From contig NC_134935.1 of NCBI RefSeq assembly GCF_051020765.1, positions 3,783,579 through 3,847,578 on the forward strand: a DNA stretch of 64,000 bases, given 5' to 3'. Below, piece by piece: positions 9,160 through 23,000 of this stretch; within the stretch, counting starts at the first letter, position 1; each line of letters begins with the position of its first letter. A program made the translations under genes and the position numbers. The notes beneath the pieces were generated by a model, which ran no database searches, was not told the origin of the DNA, and worked only from the letters and a program-made list of their open reading frames with translations. The DNA is from Lasioglossum baleicum. Taxonomy: Eukaryota; Arthropoda; Insecta; Hymenoptera; Halictidae.

Positions 9160-12100
9160 ATGGCCAACACAGGTGTGTTACCGTTTGTACGTGGCGTTGA
9201 TTTCAGCAGTAATGATTTTGGAGTAAGCTGTGTTCCATTTTAAAGCATATTTTACTTTGTCCTTCTTTTTTCTTTACTATATATTTCTATCTTGAACCTT
9301 TACAGGATGGTAAATTTCCAGAATCTGTTCGCCTTATGACTGGAATACAATGGCTAAAATTAGACAAGACCAATTTAACGGAAATCCCAGAAGAAATGGG
9401 AAAACTATTGAAATTGGTAAAATTTCTTACTCTCTTTATTTTCTCTCTCTCTCTCTCTCTCTCCCTCTCTCACTTTCTGTAGGAGTATGAGTACAGACGA
9501 TCTTCAAGTCAACGATAGAACTTGAAGATTTTTTTGTCCATAAAACAGGAACATCTCTCCCTGGTAAAGAATAACCTGGAACGCTTGTACGGAGAATTGA
9601 CGGAACTAGGTTGTCTCAGAACATTGAACATTAGACGTAACAATATTAAATCTAGCGGCATACCAGCCGAATTGTTTCACCTGGAAGAGCTGACCACTTT
9701 GGATTTGAGTCATAATAATTTGAAGGAAGTCCCGGAAGGTCTCGAACGGACCCGTTCTTTGTTGAACCTGAATTTAAGTTATAACCAGTGAGTTCGGTTA
9801 CTTGAGGTATTTACGGTTCTTGTTCCGATACCGATAGAAGCGTAACGCCGTGACGATGTTGTACCTTTCAGCATAGAGATGATTCCCAATACATTATTTA
9901 TTCACTTGACCGATTTGCTGTTTCTGGATCTCAGTAATAATAAACTGGAAACACTGCCACCGCAAACTCGTCGCCTAGCTAATCTACAGAGCCTGAACCT
10001 TAATCACAATCCTTTGGGACACTTTCAGTTGAGGTAGGCAAGTTCAATTTCATACAGATCTGCTAAACAGAGTCGACGATTATTTCGGCAAGAGGTATTT
10101 TTTTTCTTTTCTTTTATTCGATTTAGGCAACTACCGTCGTTGATGAATTTAACGACTCTACAGATGCGCGATACGCAACGAACGTTAAACAATATCCCCT
10201 CGAGTTTGGAGACTTTGACGAATTTACAGGAGCTCGATTTATCGCAGAATAATTTGCCTCGAGTACCAGATGCTCTTTATTCTTTGCCCAATTTGCGTCG
10301 TCTAAATTTAAGTGATAATCAAATAACCGAATTATCGACTGCTATCGGTAGGTTCGGTCGGGGTTTGTTGCACGCGAATAATAATAATCGCGCGAACACT
10401 ACAGAATCGAGTTGTTCATTTGTTTTTCATTATAGAACTTTGGACGAAATTGGAAACGTTGAACATATGCCGAAACAAGTTGACCGCGATACCTGCTTCT
10501 TTATGTAAAATTGTAACGCTCAGGAGATTGTATTTGAACGATAATCAGTTGGATTTCGAAGGTATCCCTTCAGGAATCGGCAAGTTATCGTCGTTACAAG
10601 TATTTTCGGCAGCCAACAATCATTTGGAGATGATACCGGAAGGCTTGTGCAGGTAGGCAAGACTTCTCTATGTAGTATTTCTCACGAACGTGTACGAATG
10701 CATGCGTACAAAATGATTAACGCTCGTTCTGTAGGTGCGGCTCATTGAAGAAATTGATATTGTCGTCGAATCGATTGATCACCGTGCCGGATGCTATTCA
10801 TTTACTTACCGATTTGGAACAATTAGACTTGAGAGATAACCCGAATTTAGTAATGCCGCCGAAACCAACCGAAGTACAGAAGGGTTCGGGAATCGAATTT
10901 TACAATATTGATTTTTCTTTGCAACATCAGCTGCGACTTGCTGGTGCAAACGTACCGGCACCGACTCAAACGGCCAGTAAGTCTTGAAACAATGTCTCTC
11001 GATGCTCATTTTTTTTCTTGATAGATAGGTAGATGAGTGAACTTTCATATGAATCGTTTCGATTTCGTTGTCGCATCGTTCGTTTTCGCGCGTATTAGGT
11101 AGCAAGGATCCGATAGCTCGTAAAATGAGGCTCCGAAGAAGACGAGATCAGGAGGAGGCCGATCAGGATCAAGCCAAAATATTAAAGGTAGAATGTTTCG
11201 TGGCACACAGTGATCTGAATATACATATTGTATACAATGGATTGCTCTAAGCAAGTATTCTACGTACAAGTGAATAAATTCTGTTTTTCGTTGTTAGGGT
11301 ATGAAGGACATAGCGAAGGAGAAGAACAAGGACAAAGAATGCAAAGAATCTAAAGCAGAATCGTTGAAGTGAGTAATCGGCTGCGCGATCGTCGACGATT
11401 ATTTCCTGTTCTTCCCTATCTATATACATACATACAATTTGATTTTCTTGGCTTCGTTATAGACCGAAACGATGGGACGAGACTCTCGAGAAACCACCAC
11501 TGGATTATTCGGAATTTTTTGACGAAGACGCGGGCCAGGTGCCTGGTCTGTCGGTATGGGAGATAGAAAACTTTTTACCGAACGAGATAGAAGAAGTGGC
11601 GCATGGCAAGTTTTACGAAGGTGATTGTTACATCGTCTTGAAGACCGATGTCGATGAAACCGGTTCGTTGGTTTGGGCTATCTACTTCTGGATAGGAGAG
11701 AAAGCCACTGTAGGTTAACAACAACAAATGACTATGACCTAACCCAAACGCGATAGTAACGTATTATATACAGTTCGACCTACGTACTTACATATTATGT
11801 ATACTGCATACACAATCAAGTATATCTCGTCGCGTGTGCGTCTTGTTCTCTTGTAGTTGGATAAAAGAGCTTGCGCCGCTATCCATGCTGTAAATTTAAG
11901 GAACTATCTGGGTGCGCAATGCCGTACCATCAGAGAAGAACAAGGCGAGGAATCGGATGAATTTCTAATGCTGTTCGAAACTGGTATAACTTACATTGAA
12001 GGAGGTCGCACATCGTCCGGCTTTTATACCGTCGAAGACACGGTTTGTAGAAAGTTTCTTCTTTTTAGGTGCATTATATATATATATATTTTTATTCTCT

Positions 12101-15026
12101 TGATTCGATTCCTGATCGATTTTCCGTGTGACAGCCGTTCGTAACAAGAGTATACAGAGTACATGCTGCGGGTGCCTCTATTCACCTGGAACCTGTGCCG
12201 GTTCGTTTCGATTCCCTGGACCCGGGTTTCGTATTTGTTCTGGATACTGGCAACAAGGTTTTCATGTGGTACGGAAAAAAAGCGAAAAGTACCTTGAAAT
12301 CAAAGGCGAGACTAATGGCGGAGAAAATCAATAAAAACGAAAGGAAAAACAAAGCTGAGATCATAACGGAAATTATGAATTCGGAGTCGGACGATTTTCT
12401 AACGTGTCTGAACGTGAAAGATTCGTCGCAGCTGCTACCGATCGTAGTAAGTAGACGATAAAAAAAACCAGTCTACGAAACAGTAGTATTTACTTGGTTG
12501 TGTCGAATATATTATATGAATACATGTGTACATAATACATACACACTTGTTTCGTGATCATGAACGCCGATTGTTATTGCAGGAACATGTGGACCCGGAT
12601 TTCGTTGCCCTTCCGCCTCGTCTGTATCAAGTTCAACTCGGCATGGGTTATTTAGAGTTACCACAAGTAGAAGTGCCCCATGGGAAGCTAACAAATACGC
12701 TTTTAAACAATCGCAACGTTTATATACTGGATTGTCACTTGGATGTTTATGTTTGGTAAATCAGAACATGACTAAACTTTTAAGCTCCTCCCTGTTTGAC
12801 ATCCCGACAATAATCGTTGTACGCACGTAGGTTCGGCAAGAAATCAACAAGGTTGGTGCGCGCAGCAGCCGTTAAACTATCCCAGGAATTGTTTAATATG
12901 ATAGAGCGTCCGGAGTATGCCACTGTTACCAGATTACAAGAAGGAACCGAGTCCCAGGTAGGCTATACTATACAGGGTGTTTAGCTACAGGTGGGAGAAA
13001 TGACTGTTTGTAATTTTATTTAGATCTTCAAATCGAAATTTACTGGTTGGGACGAAGTGATAGCTGTCGATTTTACTAGAACTGCCGAATCGGTCGCCAA
13101 AACTGGCGCCGACCTTACGAAATGGGCTAAACAACAGGAAACCAAGGTGTGTGTACGAGGAAAAGAACTGAACACACAAAGTGGAATGAAAACTAAACTG
13201 TAGTAATCAAATGAGTTCGTTTTGTTACCGACAGGCGGATTTGGCTGCACTCTTCATGCCTAGACAACCGCCGATGTCTTACGTCGAAGCTCAACAGCTT
13301 ATGTCGGAATGGAACGATGATTTGGAACGCATGGAACGATTCGTATTGGAAGGAAAAAAATTTGTGCGGCTGCCTGAAGAAGAGTTTGGGCATTTTTATA
13401 GCGGCGATTGTTACGTTTTTCTCTGTCGTTATTGGATGGTACGTAACAGTGAATTGTTTTCGACTAAAGATGACCGATTAGAGGTGACGATAGCGCAATC
13501 ATCTTATCTCACAATTTTCTTCGGTTTTGTTCGGATTTCCATTCCGATTCCGTTAGCCATTGGACACCGCTGAAAATGAAGACGGTGAAGAACAGTTCGA
13601 AGAAGATTATCAATGCACGGTGTACTTTTGGCAAGGTAGAGACGCGGGCAACATGGGATGGTTGACGTTTACGTTTAGGTATAAGAACGAACATTTACGT
13701 TCGAGAATACCTTTTTCTTTCGAATCGTTCTATTGATTTACTATCTGGCTTGTCCTGGCCTCTGGTCATGCTATTTTCAGTTTGCAGAAGAAATTTAAAT
13801 CGCTGTTTGGAGAGAATTTGGAAGTTGTTCGAACTCACCAGCAGCAGGAAAATTTAAAGTTTTTATCATATTTTAAAAGAAAATTTATTATTCATCATGG
13901 TAAGCGGAAACAGCCAAAGTCGTCCGATACTAACAGAGTTGAGTTTTATCATTTGAGGAGTAATGGAAGCGCATTGTGTACGAGGCTGATACAAATACCG
14001 GCTGATTCATCGTTACTGAATTCCTCTTTTTGGTGAGATAACTCTAAGAATAATTAAGAATTATTTATATTATATGATAGATTGGCGTGGAAATGATAAT
14101 GGGAACGTTCTTGTAGTTATATTCTAAATGTGCCGTTCAACAATGACGACGAAACGGGAATAGTGTACGCTTGGATTGGCTCGAAAGCGGACAGCGAGGA
14201 AGCACGTCTGATCCAAGAGATTGCCGAAGAAATGTTTAACAATGTATGTCGCGATATCTACGGAACGCGTCCGTGTTACTTGGAATTTTCGATAAACAGA
14301 GAGTTAGTTAGCAATAACGCGTGTATCGTTGTTACATGTTTCCGATGGTACAGCCATGGATAAGTCTTCAAGTTCTAAACGAAGGCGAGGAACCGGATAA
14401 CTTCTTTTGGGTAGCTCTCGGTGGGAAAAAGCCTTACGACGCCGATGCAGAGTACATGAATTATACTAGATTATTTAGATGCTCGAATGAAAAGGGATAC
14501 TTTACCATTAGCGAGAAATGCACCGATTTCTGCCAGGTATTCAACAAATTTATCGACTGCAACATATCTAAATATGTACATGTATTTATGATTCAGTGTC
14601 CGTGCGGTATGGGTAATTCGTTAAATTCATTTCACAAGTACTTTGATTACATCGATTAATTCCATCGTATTTCTAGGATGATTTAGCGGACGACGATATT
14701 ATGATACTGGATAATGGCGAACAAGTATTTTTATGGTTGGGAAGCAGGTGTTCGGAAGTAGAAATCAAATTGGCCTATAAGTCTGCTCAGGTAAAGGAAG
14801 AAAAACGAAATGGAGACAACAACAAACAGTTTGCGAGATAGAACTGTAGAACGCTTTAATTTCAAAGGAAATAATGTCAAATGATTTTCAGGTGTACATT
14901 CAACATTTACGAGTGAAACAACCGGACAGACCTCGCAAATTGTTTTTAACTGCAAAAGGAAAAGAATCACGGAGATTCACAAAATGTTTTCATGGTTGGA
15001 GTTTACACAAAAGACCACTTCAATAA
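9160..15026 (+). CDS. fliI: flightless-1: leucine-rich repeat and gelsolin-domain actin regulator
   Basis: Cytoplasmic and nuclear actin-binding protein that severs or caps filaments and acts as a nuclear-receptor coactivator. I join 22 exons: 9160-9222, 9306-9416, 9549-9787, 9872-10033, 10127-10347, 10436-10652, 10735-10976, 11099-11187, 11298-11368, 11463-11709, 11857-12042, 12135-12446, 12583-12755, 12831-12957, 13024-13146, 13235-13438, 13557-13678, 13781-14032, 14117-14243, 14354-14536, 14677-14790 and 14892-15026. They sum to 3720 nt (1239 residues), matching the family's usual length of about 1250. Residues 1 to about 400 are leucine-rich repeats ([30 protein letters not shown]). A charged linker follows, then gelsolin modules from about residue 480 ([29 protein letters not shown]; later [14 protein letters not shown] and [20 protein letters not shown]). 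No break was found. Intron 2 has a CT tract. Confidence 0.95.
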
Positions 15027-15706
15027 AGTAGATTTAGCGGATATTGCTCTCTCTCTTTCTCTCCCTTTTTCTTGTTCAAATCATGTACGGTTAACGGTGA
15101 CTCAAGGTTTTGTCAATAATTGCGCAATTTTATATAATACCATAATTATAGGTGGACAAATGATTACGTTTATACAACAGGAGAAAGAATTCTGCGAGAT
15201 GAAAATAACATTGATACACAATTTCATTTTTCTTTTCTTCTTTTTTCTCTCAGCATATTTATTAGTTACAATCATGCACAGACTTCATCGGATAGTTATT
15301 GAATAAATATATATCTCGGGGATAATTCGAGGGGCGAGTGTCGTGCATTTTCAATGTGTATTCTATACGTATATCTGATTTAGAAAAACATGTTTGTAAA
15401 TATAATATATTATACGTTATGCAAGTTTCGAGGATAAACATTTGTTCAAGTTGCGATATTGCCAAGAATATACAAGAAACTATGTAAACACGAAAGAGAA
15501 CAGTCTAACAACGGAACGGAACGGCACGACGCTCCTGTCGATGCTCGAGGTAAACTTGCAAATCGAATCGAATACGATGTTCTAACGGACCAGCCATAAA
15601 GGTTGAAATTGGACCAGCTTTCGTGGCCATGTAATACGTGTTTCAGGCATTAAATCATCTAGTGTTATGTTCCTGTCATGGAACGTGAAAGAATAAAAGC
15701 GTGTAT

Positions 15707-15976
15707 CTAGTCGTCGTCGTCATCGTCCGACGGTATAAAAAGTTCTTTCTCCTCGAGAATATGGGCCACTAATTTACTTAGTGTAACGCCGATGATTAGA
15801 CCGGTGACGACACTGGTTATAACACCCACGTAACCGAAACGTGTCCCTTTTGGTTCCGGAAGAATAGCGCCTGACGGTGTCGTTGTTCTCGGTCGAAAAT
15901 GCAATTTGGTTTCGCCGTCGATATTCTTGAGAATACCAAGGTTACGAAATACAAAAGATGCACGTTGCAACGTCAT
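15707..15976 (-). CDS. SMDT1: essential MCU regulator EMRE, mitochondrial
   Basis: Single-pass inner mitochondrial membrane subunit that couples the MCU calcium pore to its MICU gatekeepers. The 89-residue frame has an N-terminal basic, hydroxylated presequence-like region (residues 1-33) and the hallmark SGAILPEP at about 35-42. A membrane segment follows at about 48-65 (GVITSVVTGLIIGVTLSKLV). Next comes ILEEKELFIPS and a terminal run of six aspartates, the acidic tail that contacts MICU1. Human EMRE is 107 residues with the same order of elements. The gene is convergent with flightless-1 and divergent from DPH5, 1 kb away. The single coding exon looks complete; a 5' UTR intron cannot be excluded. 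Confidence 0.93.
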   Translation of the reverse strand: MTLQRASFVFRNLGILKNIDGETKLHFRPRTTTPSGAILPEPKGTRFGYVGVITSVVTGLIIGVTLSKLVAHILEEKELFIPSDDDDDD

Positions 15977-16404
15977 TCTTCGTTGAAAATTGTCCCCACT
16001 GTGATAAAGACGGGAAACAATTGTTCATTGAACGAGCAAAGTCGTAGCTAACAAACAACTATTTATATGAAATACGTATTTATATGTATATTGTGTACGT
16101 ACGCTCGTGAACGTATTTATAGAAACTGTTGTCGCTGCAATCAGAAATATAAAAACTCGAATTAATATCAGTGCTGTAGAAGGTAAACGAAATTATTTAG
16201 GTTAACTTTTCTTTGAACGTCTTGTAATCGTCCGAATCGAGGAATTCTTAAAGACTCGCTCTTATACAAGCTCTGTGTAACGAGTATATATGCACATATT
16301 GTTTACCTTACGTCTTGATTGGATAATATTCAAAACTATCCATTAGAACATGATAAGAATGCCGTCATCGAGAAAGTTGTCGGAGCACAACTATTTAAAA
16401 ACTT

Positions 16405-16546
16405 ACTGCAGTGACAACTGACCACTGACACTGACTACTGACGGCCAGACCAGGCCAGACACTGACTGCTACTGACGTACTGACTACTGACTGCTACTGA
16501 CCACTGAGACCAACTGATACTGACTGAGTGACTGAGACTCACTGAC
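16405..16546. repeat. degenerate ACTG-type simple repeat
   Basis: About 140 bp dominated by ACTGACTACTG-like units, with interruptions. It sits in the divergent promoter interval between EMRE and DPH5. A short related GTCAGTGTC tract occurs near 7800-7855. Confidence 0.7.
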
Positions 16547-16980
16547 CCATTTGATTTCATACAAAAATTGATTTCATATACCTACATTTGTATAATTGTA
16601 TGACTATACTTCTCTGATTATGGTTAGGACAGGACGTTACTTTCTAAATATGTATATGTATAAACTTCCTACGCATGCGACGGACGACGGAGTACGAAAA
16701 TTTTAGCTACGCCAAACGCCAAATATATGTATGTATTTACATACGTACGTAAAGTGTAAATAGGTAACATATATACATATGCGAGGCTCGTGTCTGTTCA
16801 ACTGTGTTCGACAGACGACAGTGACGATAGCCGACAGACGGTTCAACAGTTCAACGATAAGTCTTTCAACTTTCAAGTTGATTGCGCTTGCGATTACATA
16901 ACCGAACTGAACCGAACCAAACTTAACCTTTCCAAACGTTCGAGGACGTCCGAACGACAATCTTGAAAACCATAGAGATC

Positions 16981-19284
16981 ATGTTGTACCTGATCGGGTT
17001 AGGACTTGGCGGTGTAAAGGATGTAACAGTTAAAGGTCTTGAGATAATACGAAAATGCGATCGTGTTTATTTAGAGACCGATACGTCGATTTTCTCTACC
17101 GAAACGAAAAATTTGGTAAGCACCAAAGACCAAGATACTTGTTTCAGTTTTGCGATACTCTACGTATTTATTCGTGCGATTAAACAGGATACGCTAACAA
17201 TGGCATGTTTCATCGCATTATAGGGTACTAACGACAGCATCTTTCACTTAGTTCGTTTTAGGAACAATTTTACGGACGTCCAATACTGGAGACAAATGGA
17301 GAATTGGTTGAGAACAATGCTCTCGAGATACTAGCTAAAAGCAAAACAGAAAATGTGGCTTTGTTGGTGGTGGGCGATCCATTTGGAGCTACAAGGCATA
17401 CCGACTTGATACTACGAGCACAAGAGCAGAATCTACAGGTGGTTAAAAGACAACAATTTTGTTTGCTTAAATAAGAAAATTTTAAGAACGAAACGCAGTT
17501 GATGAATTATCGATAAAAATTATTCTTGTCTCATGGGTAGGTGAAGCTTGTTCACAATGCCTCCATATTGACAGCAATCGGTTGTTGCGGTCTTCAACTG
17601 TACAGATTCGGAGAAACTGTTTCCATTCCGTATTGGAGCGACGATCAACAACCTGACAGTTTTTACAACAAGATTCTTCGCAACAGGCAAATGAATTTAC
17701 ATACGCTTTGCTTGTTAGACGTCAAAGTAAAAGAAGCTGCATCGGAAAGTTTAATAGGGAAGGAAAAAGAATATATGCCACCAAGATTTATGACTGTGTC
17801 CGAGGCTGTCGCGCAACTGAACGAAATGCTTGAAAGGCAAACGAACGAGAGAACACAGGAGGAAGAATTTGGTGAGCAAAGAAATAAGAATGAAAAAAAA
17901 AGTAACGTTTAGAAGTAAATTAAGATTGGAAACGGTAAATAATCCTAATGAAGCGACAACAAGATTAGGAACAACTCTCGATGCAGTATTCGCAAGACAT
18001 TTAGACAAAATTGAATCAAGAATATTTATATCGTATTTTAGCTACCACAAGCCAATTGTTTCAATGATAGAATCATAGAAAAAATAATGAACGATCAAAA
18101 TTTGCGACGCAAAGAAGGAGAGTGTATGAGAAATGCTATGAACTATGTCTCTTTTTTTCCCATACACTCTCCTTCTTTGCGTCGCAAATTTTGATCGTTC
18201 ATTATTTTTTCTATGATTCTATCATTGAAACAATTGGCTTGTGATAGCTAAAATACGATATAAATATTCTTGATTCAATTTTGTCTAAATGCTTGCAAAT
18301 ACTGCATTGAGAGTTGTTCCTGATCTTGTTGTCGCTTCATTAGGATTATTTACCATTTCCAATCTTAATTTACTTCTAAACATTACTAAATAGACTGCAA
18401 GAAGTTTCACTTCTGCCGCGCGTGGTTTTCCACGCGTATGTTTTTTTACTTACCAGACACCTGTCAATATTTTTCAGGTTAGTTTAGAACAAGGGTTTGG
18501 ATAATTGTTTATAAATCTTTCAGTCGGAACACAATCCGATGAGAAACTGCATATGAAAGTAGCTGGAGGTTGATTCTATGTTATCCAATTGCAAATGTTC
18601 ACAAATTAATTTTGGTTAATTAGTTATTAACAATTTTTGCGCGGGCTGATTGTTTCGGAAGTTCCCATAATGCGTAAGATGAGGAGGTTCGAACTGTGCG
18701 ACAAAGACAGACATACATAACATACCACTTCTCCAAAATTTGTTAATAACTAACAATTTAAGCATCAAATATGCGTAAAACTGAAATGGGAATGTAGCTA
18801 AGGCTTCGTTTTACATTCTATAATATTAAAAGTTCACCAATGAAGTCTTTAAAGTTAGTAAATTAATTATGAAAATGTTACTTGTCAAACTATTCGAGGT
18901 TATTCGCGGAATTCGTCACTTCCGTAACGCTAGAAAATTGTAGCCCCCTCAGCAAAGAAGTTTCACTTCAAAAAAGGAATGAACTAATGTAAACCAATCT
19001 AAATAGACCATAGAACAACAGTTGTAGACCTAGATTAATTGTGTTTTTCAGCGCTCAACGATTCTAGCATAGCCATCGGTTTGGCCCGCGTAGGCTGGGA
19101 CGATCAGTGTATCGTTGCTTGTAGTCTTCGAGAAATGGCTTCGCTGGATATTGGACCACCGCCTCATTGTATGGTTATCCCCGCGGTTTCGTTACACTGT
19201 ATCGAAGAAGAATTTCTGGCCTCTATCGAACAGTACGAAGTAGCGTCGAAACGTAACGCGAGGCACGAAAATCAAAATAAATAA
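16981..19284 (+). CDS. DPH5: diphthine methyl ester synthase (DPH5)
   Basis: S-adenosylmethionine-dependent methyltransferase of the diphthamide pathway that modifies a histidine of elongation factor 2. The four exons are 16981-17115, 17262-17438, 17541-17871 and 19052-19284; phases agree and the product is 291 residues (human 285). The N-terminus [19 protein letters not shown] is the family signature, followed by [29 protein letters not shown] and [19 protein letters not shown]. The last exon begins [15 protein letters not shown] and contains the conserved HCMVIPA. The start at 16981 is chosen because the signature begins there; an in-frame ATG lies 18 bases upstream. The 1.2-kb third intron contains a 487-bp palindrome 30 bp past the donor. 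Confidence 0.93.
17901..18387. repeat. near-perfect 487-bp palindrome (foldback element) in DPH5 intron 3
   Basis: Bases 17901-18127 reappear in reverse complement at about 18157-18387 with very few differences, leaving a loop of about 30 bp. The ends are AGTAACGTTTAGAAG and CTTCTAAACATTACT. One arm keeps an open frame ending in [17 protein letters not shown], which looks like the 3' end of a transposon-encoded protein; the other arm is its mirror. The transcript could fold into a hairpin of about 225 bp. I infer a foldback insertion that duplicated a coding 3' end; the element class is unknown. Confidence 0.85.
18388..19051. other. remainder of DPH5 intron 3
   Basis: No gene. AAGAAGTTTCACTTC occurs twice (near 18398 and 18956), and an AGTTATTAACAA block near 18623 has a partial inverted partner near 18741. 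These hint at an older, eroded element, but I could not define its ends. Confidence 0.35.
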
Positions 19285-20033
19285 CTGTGAAAAATGTCGT
19301 TGTTCGCATTTTTTCCTTAGTACCCAGTAGTTTGTCTGTTTTCCTTTTCCTTTTCTTCCTTTTCATCATCATCAAAGCACAATCTTTTAGTTTAGTAGAC
19401 GCGACGACTCCACGTGTAATCGATAGATCAAACAAAGGTACAAGAATTTTGTAAAAAATTGATTATTAGGTGAAGAAGAAGAAGAAGTAAGTTTCCCAAA
19501 GACTTCATTTGTACCGTGATCGTGACTACGTATACCCTGTCCCTATTCGAAGGACGAAACGATACTATTGTATGTATAATGTTTCCAGCAGGCAGGTAGG
19601 CATACCCGATCGATTGGACGACAAGGTTTTGCGCGTTTACTTCGCGTCATGGTTTCCGTAGGTGTAGGTATCGTCGTGATCGCGCCCCGTTCGACAACGC
19701 GACCGTCGAAACATTGATTCACAAATACGTTCGTTGTCATTCTATAAACAAGTGAGATATTGATATGAAATTACACGGTCCTACCGGCAAGAGAACCCAG
19801 CGGTAAAACATAACGAAACAGATACAGTGTGGCGTACCGAACAAATTTGTTTGTTGGCGATCGATTCCCTGGCTGGTTTCGTACGTTGAAGACAGCGAGG
19901 TGTCTATATACAGTTTGTGCTATTGTGATTTACGTGTATGCTACACACAATATGTTCTATTGTACAAGTTAATAAGAAACAAACGATTAAGATCGAGAAG
20001 GAGAACGAGAAGCAGAACGGAAGAAGAATCGTC
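19285..20033. other. interval between DPH5 and the RIIa gene
   Basis: It holds the DPH5 3' UTR and the upstream region of the RIIa gene. A GAAGAAGAAGAAG tract lies near 19474. An in-frame upstream ATG at 19938 would add 32 residues to the next protein; I prefer the later ATG because its context (GTCATGG) is better and the RIIa domain follows closely. Confidence 0.4.
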
Positions 20034-23000
20034 ATGGCTTCATCGGAAAAACTGGTGATCGGTCCTCGAGTTCCTCGAGGACTTGCACCCGCGGTCGAAG
20101 GACTTGCGAGGGAGGTCTTGAGGCATCGACCTCAAGATATTTACACGTTCGCGGCTCGTCATTTCGAGCAACTGATCGAATTACGAGAGACCGGACGTGC
20201 ATCTAACAGGAAATGTCGTCGCGTGCTCGTGGATTGGATTGGTCCCGACAATAAATGTCAGCCGGTGTCGGATGGTGGTTCAAATCACGATCGATACCGT
20301 TTTTCCGTTCGAAAGGTGCACGACTCGATCGAAGAGACGAGACAGGCGATTAAAGAAACGACAGGGACATTGAGCACAATATCGACGAAACTGTTGACAA
20401 AAAGAAGAAGAAGGAGAGCAGCTGGAGGAGAAGTGGTAGCGGCAGCGGCGAATAGAAACGGTTGGTCTATAAATGAAACGGCCAAGGTATTTAAAAAGCA
20501 TGCCTACGAGAACAACGCGAACAAGGAAAAATCGAGAAACGCGCAAAAATCAAAGAAATCGATCGAGAAAGAAATTCATGGTTACTTCGAGAAACGTTCG
20601 CCGCGGCTTTCGAAAACAATCGCGCATTGTCGATTTCACCGATCTTGGTCCGTCGAAGATATGCACCTCGCGAAAAATAGTAGTCGGCGATTTCAGGAAA
20701 ATCAAGTGGAACCACCCAAACGTAATCGTGGCTCGATCGAGTTAAACGCGACAAACAGACCCGAGAATGATACGAGAACGTGCGACAAGAGCAATCGTTC
20801 TGTAGAGAACACCGAGAATACGACTGTACGTTGTTTGAAACGACAGAAAAGTGCCGGTCAAGTCGAGGATGTGTGCTCCTCTTCGTTGTACGCTCCGTGG
20901 AGGATGAATCGCGGAAGTGTAGAATATAATATCGCCGCACCGAGGAGAACACACTCGCTTGTGAACGTAACGTCGAACGGAAGTTACGAGAGAACGTCTA
21001 GTGGAAAGGAGGAAACGGAAAATATCTCGAATGAAGTTCTTCAAAGTGGTGTTCAAGGTCGACGAGAATCTTTCAGAGGAAAAGGAATCGGAGGAAAGGA
21101 GAGGAGGAAATCGGAAGAAGGGACGACGTCGGACACGGGAGTTGACGACACCCGAGAGATCGTCGTCGGGAAATTAAATGCGCGGTTGGAAAGCGACGGC
21201 ACAGGATCCAAGGATAACGGAAGAGTCGGCGAAACGTTCGAATACCAATTTTGGAGTAATTCGAAGGGAATCGTCGACGATACGAACGTAATTATCGACG
21301 AACCGAGATTTCTTCTTCGAGAGGACAGGACCGATCGTACGTCGAAGCAGGAGTACTCCTTGGATGATCAAGGATCTGTCGTTCTTCCGTCGGTGATTAA
21401 AAAACAGGGTTCCAACAGCAGACACTCGGAAAATCTTTCCGAACGATCCAAAAATGATACAAACTATTTGATTTTACCACCTATATCGGCCGATGCATCG
21501 AAACCGGTCAAGAGGGAAGACAACTTAGTCTTACCTGTTTTGTCGAAACTGTCGGAAGTCATTGAAATTGATCGGCAACCGTTACAGTCTTTCGGCGAAG
21601 AACGAGTTGCGAGTATCGAGGATGGCACAGAACATATGGAGCTCGATGCGTCTGTTTCGGAATCGCAGACGCTCCAACAAGTAAGCGATTGCGATTATCG
21701 TTCGACCGAAGCAGTGCATCGAACTGCTCGTTCGTGCGAGACTACTGCTAACGCGGCTAGATATGAAACCGCGCAAGGTACTTGTAGAAGTATGGTCGTT
21801 GATCGAGCAATCGAGGATGACGAAGGGTCAGAGGTGCGCGTGGAAATGTACGCTCTCGGGGAGAACCGTTCGAATGTTACGTCCGATTTCGTTCAAGTTC
21901 CGCAGACGTCGCCGCGAAATCAGAAAGAGAAAAACGAAAAGCAAGAGAACGAGAAAGAGGAAGAGGTAGAGAATGGCAACTCGACTACGATGATCGGTGA
22001 TGAGCAACAGGAACGCGAGGAACAGCTAAATATGGGTGAACAGAAGACGTATCCCATAGGGAACGACGAGCTGAAAAGCAAATTGATCGAAATCGAGACG
22101 GTTGAAAGAAATATCGAAAACACATTAACTTCATCGGAAACTGTGTTGATAGCCGAGGACGACCGCGAACCTATGGCTTCGCGTCCGATGGATTGCTCGA
22201 CGAATTCCGAATCGGAATCGGAATCGGAAAAATCGAGCATTCTATTTGGGAATAACTTGGAAGCAACTTCTATCGCTGGTGAGATGTTGCAAGAAAAGGA
22301 CATGTTATGCGATACGAAAGAAGACTCGTCGTGTAACTGTTCCAGCAAAAACGATCAAACAGATACGGTACCTCGAAAAGAATCGAACGCGTCGACGACG
22401 GTGGCAAGTTCGAGCGTGGAGGACGATGACGCGATCATGGGGGTAGAGGTAGTAGATGATAGCGACGAGTCGGAACCGGCACGACACGGCTCTGCCGGCC
22501 GCCACGAAGTATCGATCAATTTCTCAAAAGATGTAGATCCCTCCTGTTACGTTCTCACGGAAGGTTCGCCTTGCGAAATACCGGAGTCGGTGACCACTGT
22601 AATTATACCGGATAAGAGTTTAGGGTTGCAGCAATCCGACGACGAGATTTTTCGATTCGATCGTGAAACGATCGACGATACGCCTCGTACGGGAGAAACG
22701 ATCGAACAGGATACAAACCCGTTCGGAGAGTACATTGTACACTCGGCGGAAACGTTTCAATATTCGACGGACAACCGCCACGCGGATTTCCTGCACGACA
22801 TAGAAGATACTGTCGATCGAACTCTTGCGTACAAAGACTTGAGTAACATTAAAGAGGAGGAGAGGGAGGAGGAGGAGGAGGAGGAGGAGGACAAGAAGTT
22901 GGAGGAGGAGGAGGACAAGAAGGAGGAGGAGGAGGACAAGAAGGAGGAGAAATACAAGAGCAAAGGAGACGCGATGCGCGCTGAGAAGGTTGTAGAAACA

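Noticed and set aside
17830..18078. 82-codon frame across the end of DPH5 exon 3 and the palindrome
   Set aside because: It crosses a strong GTGAGC donor; the DPH5 reading continues in the exon at 19052, so this is intronic element sequence.
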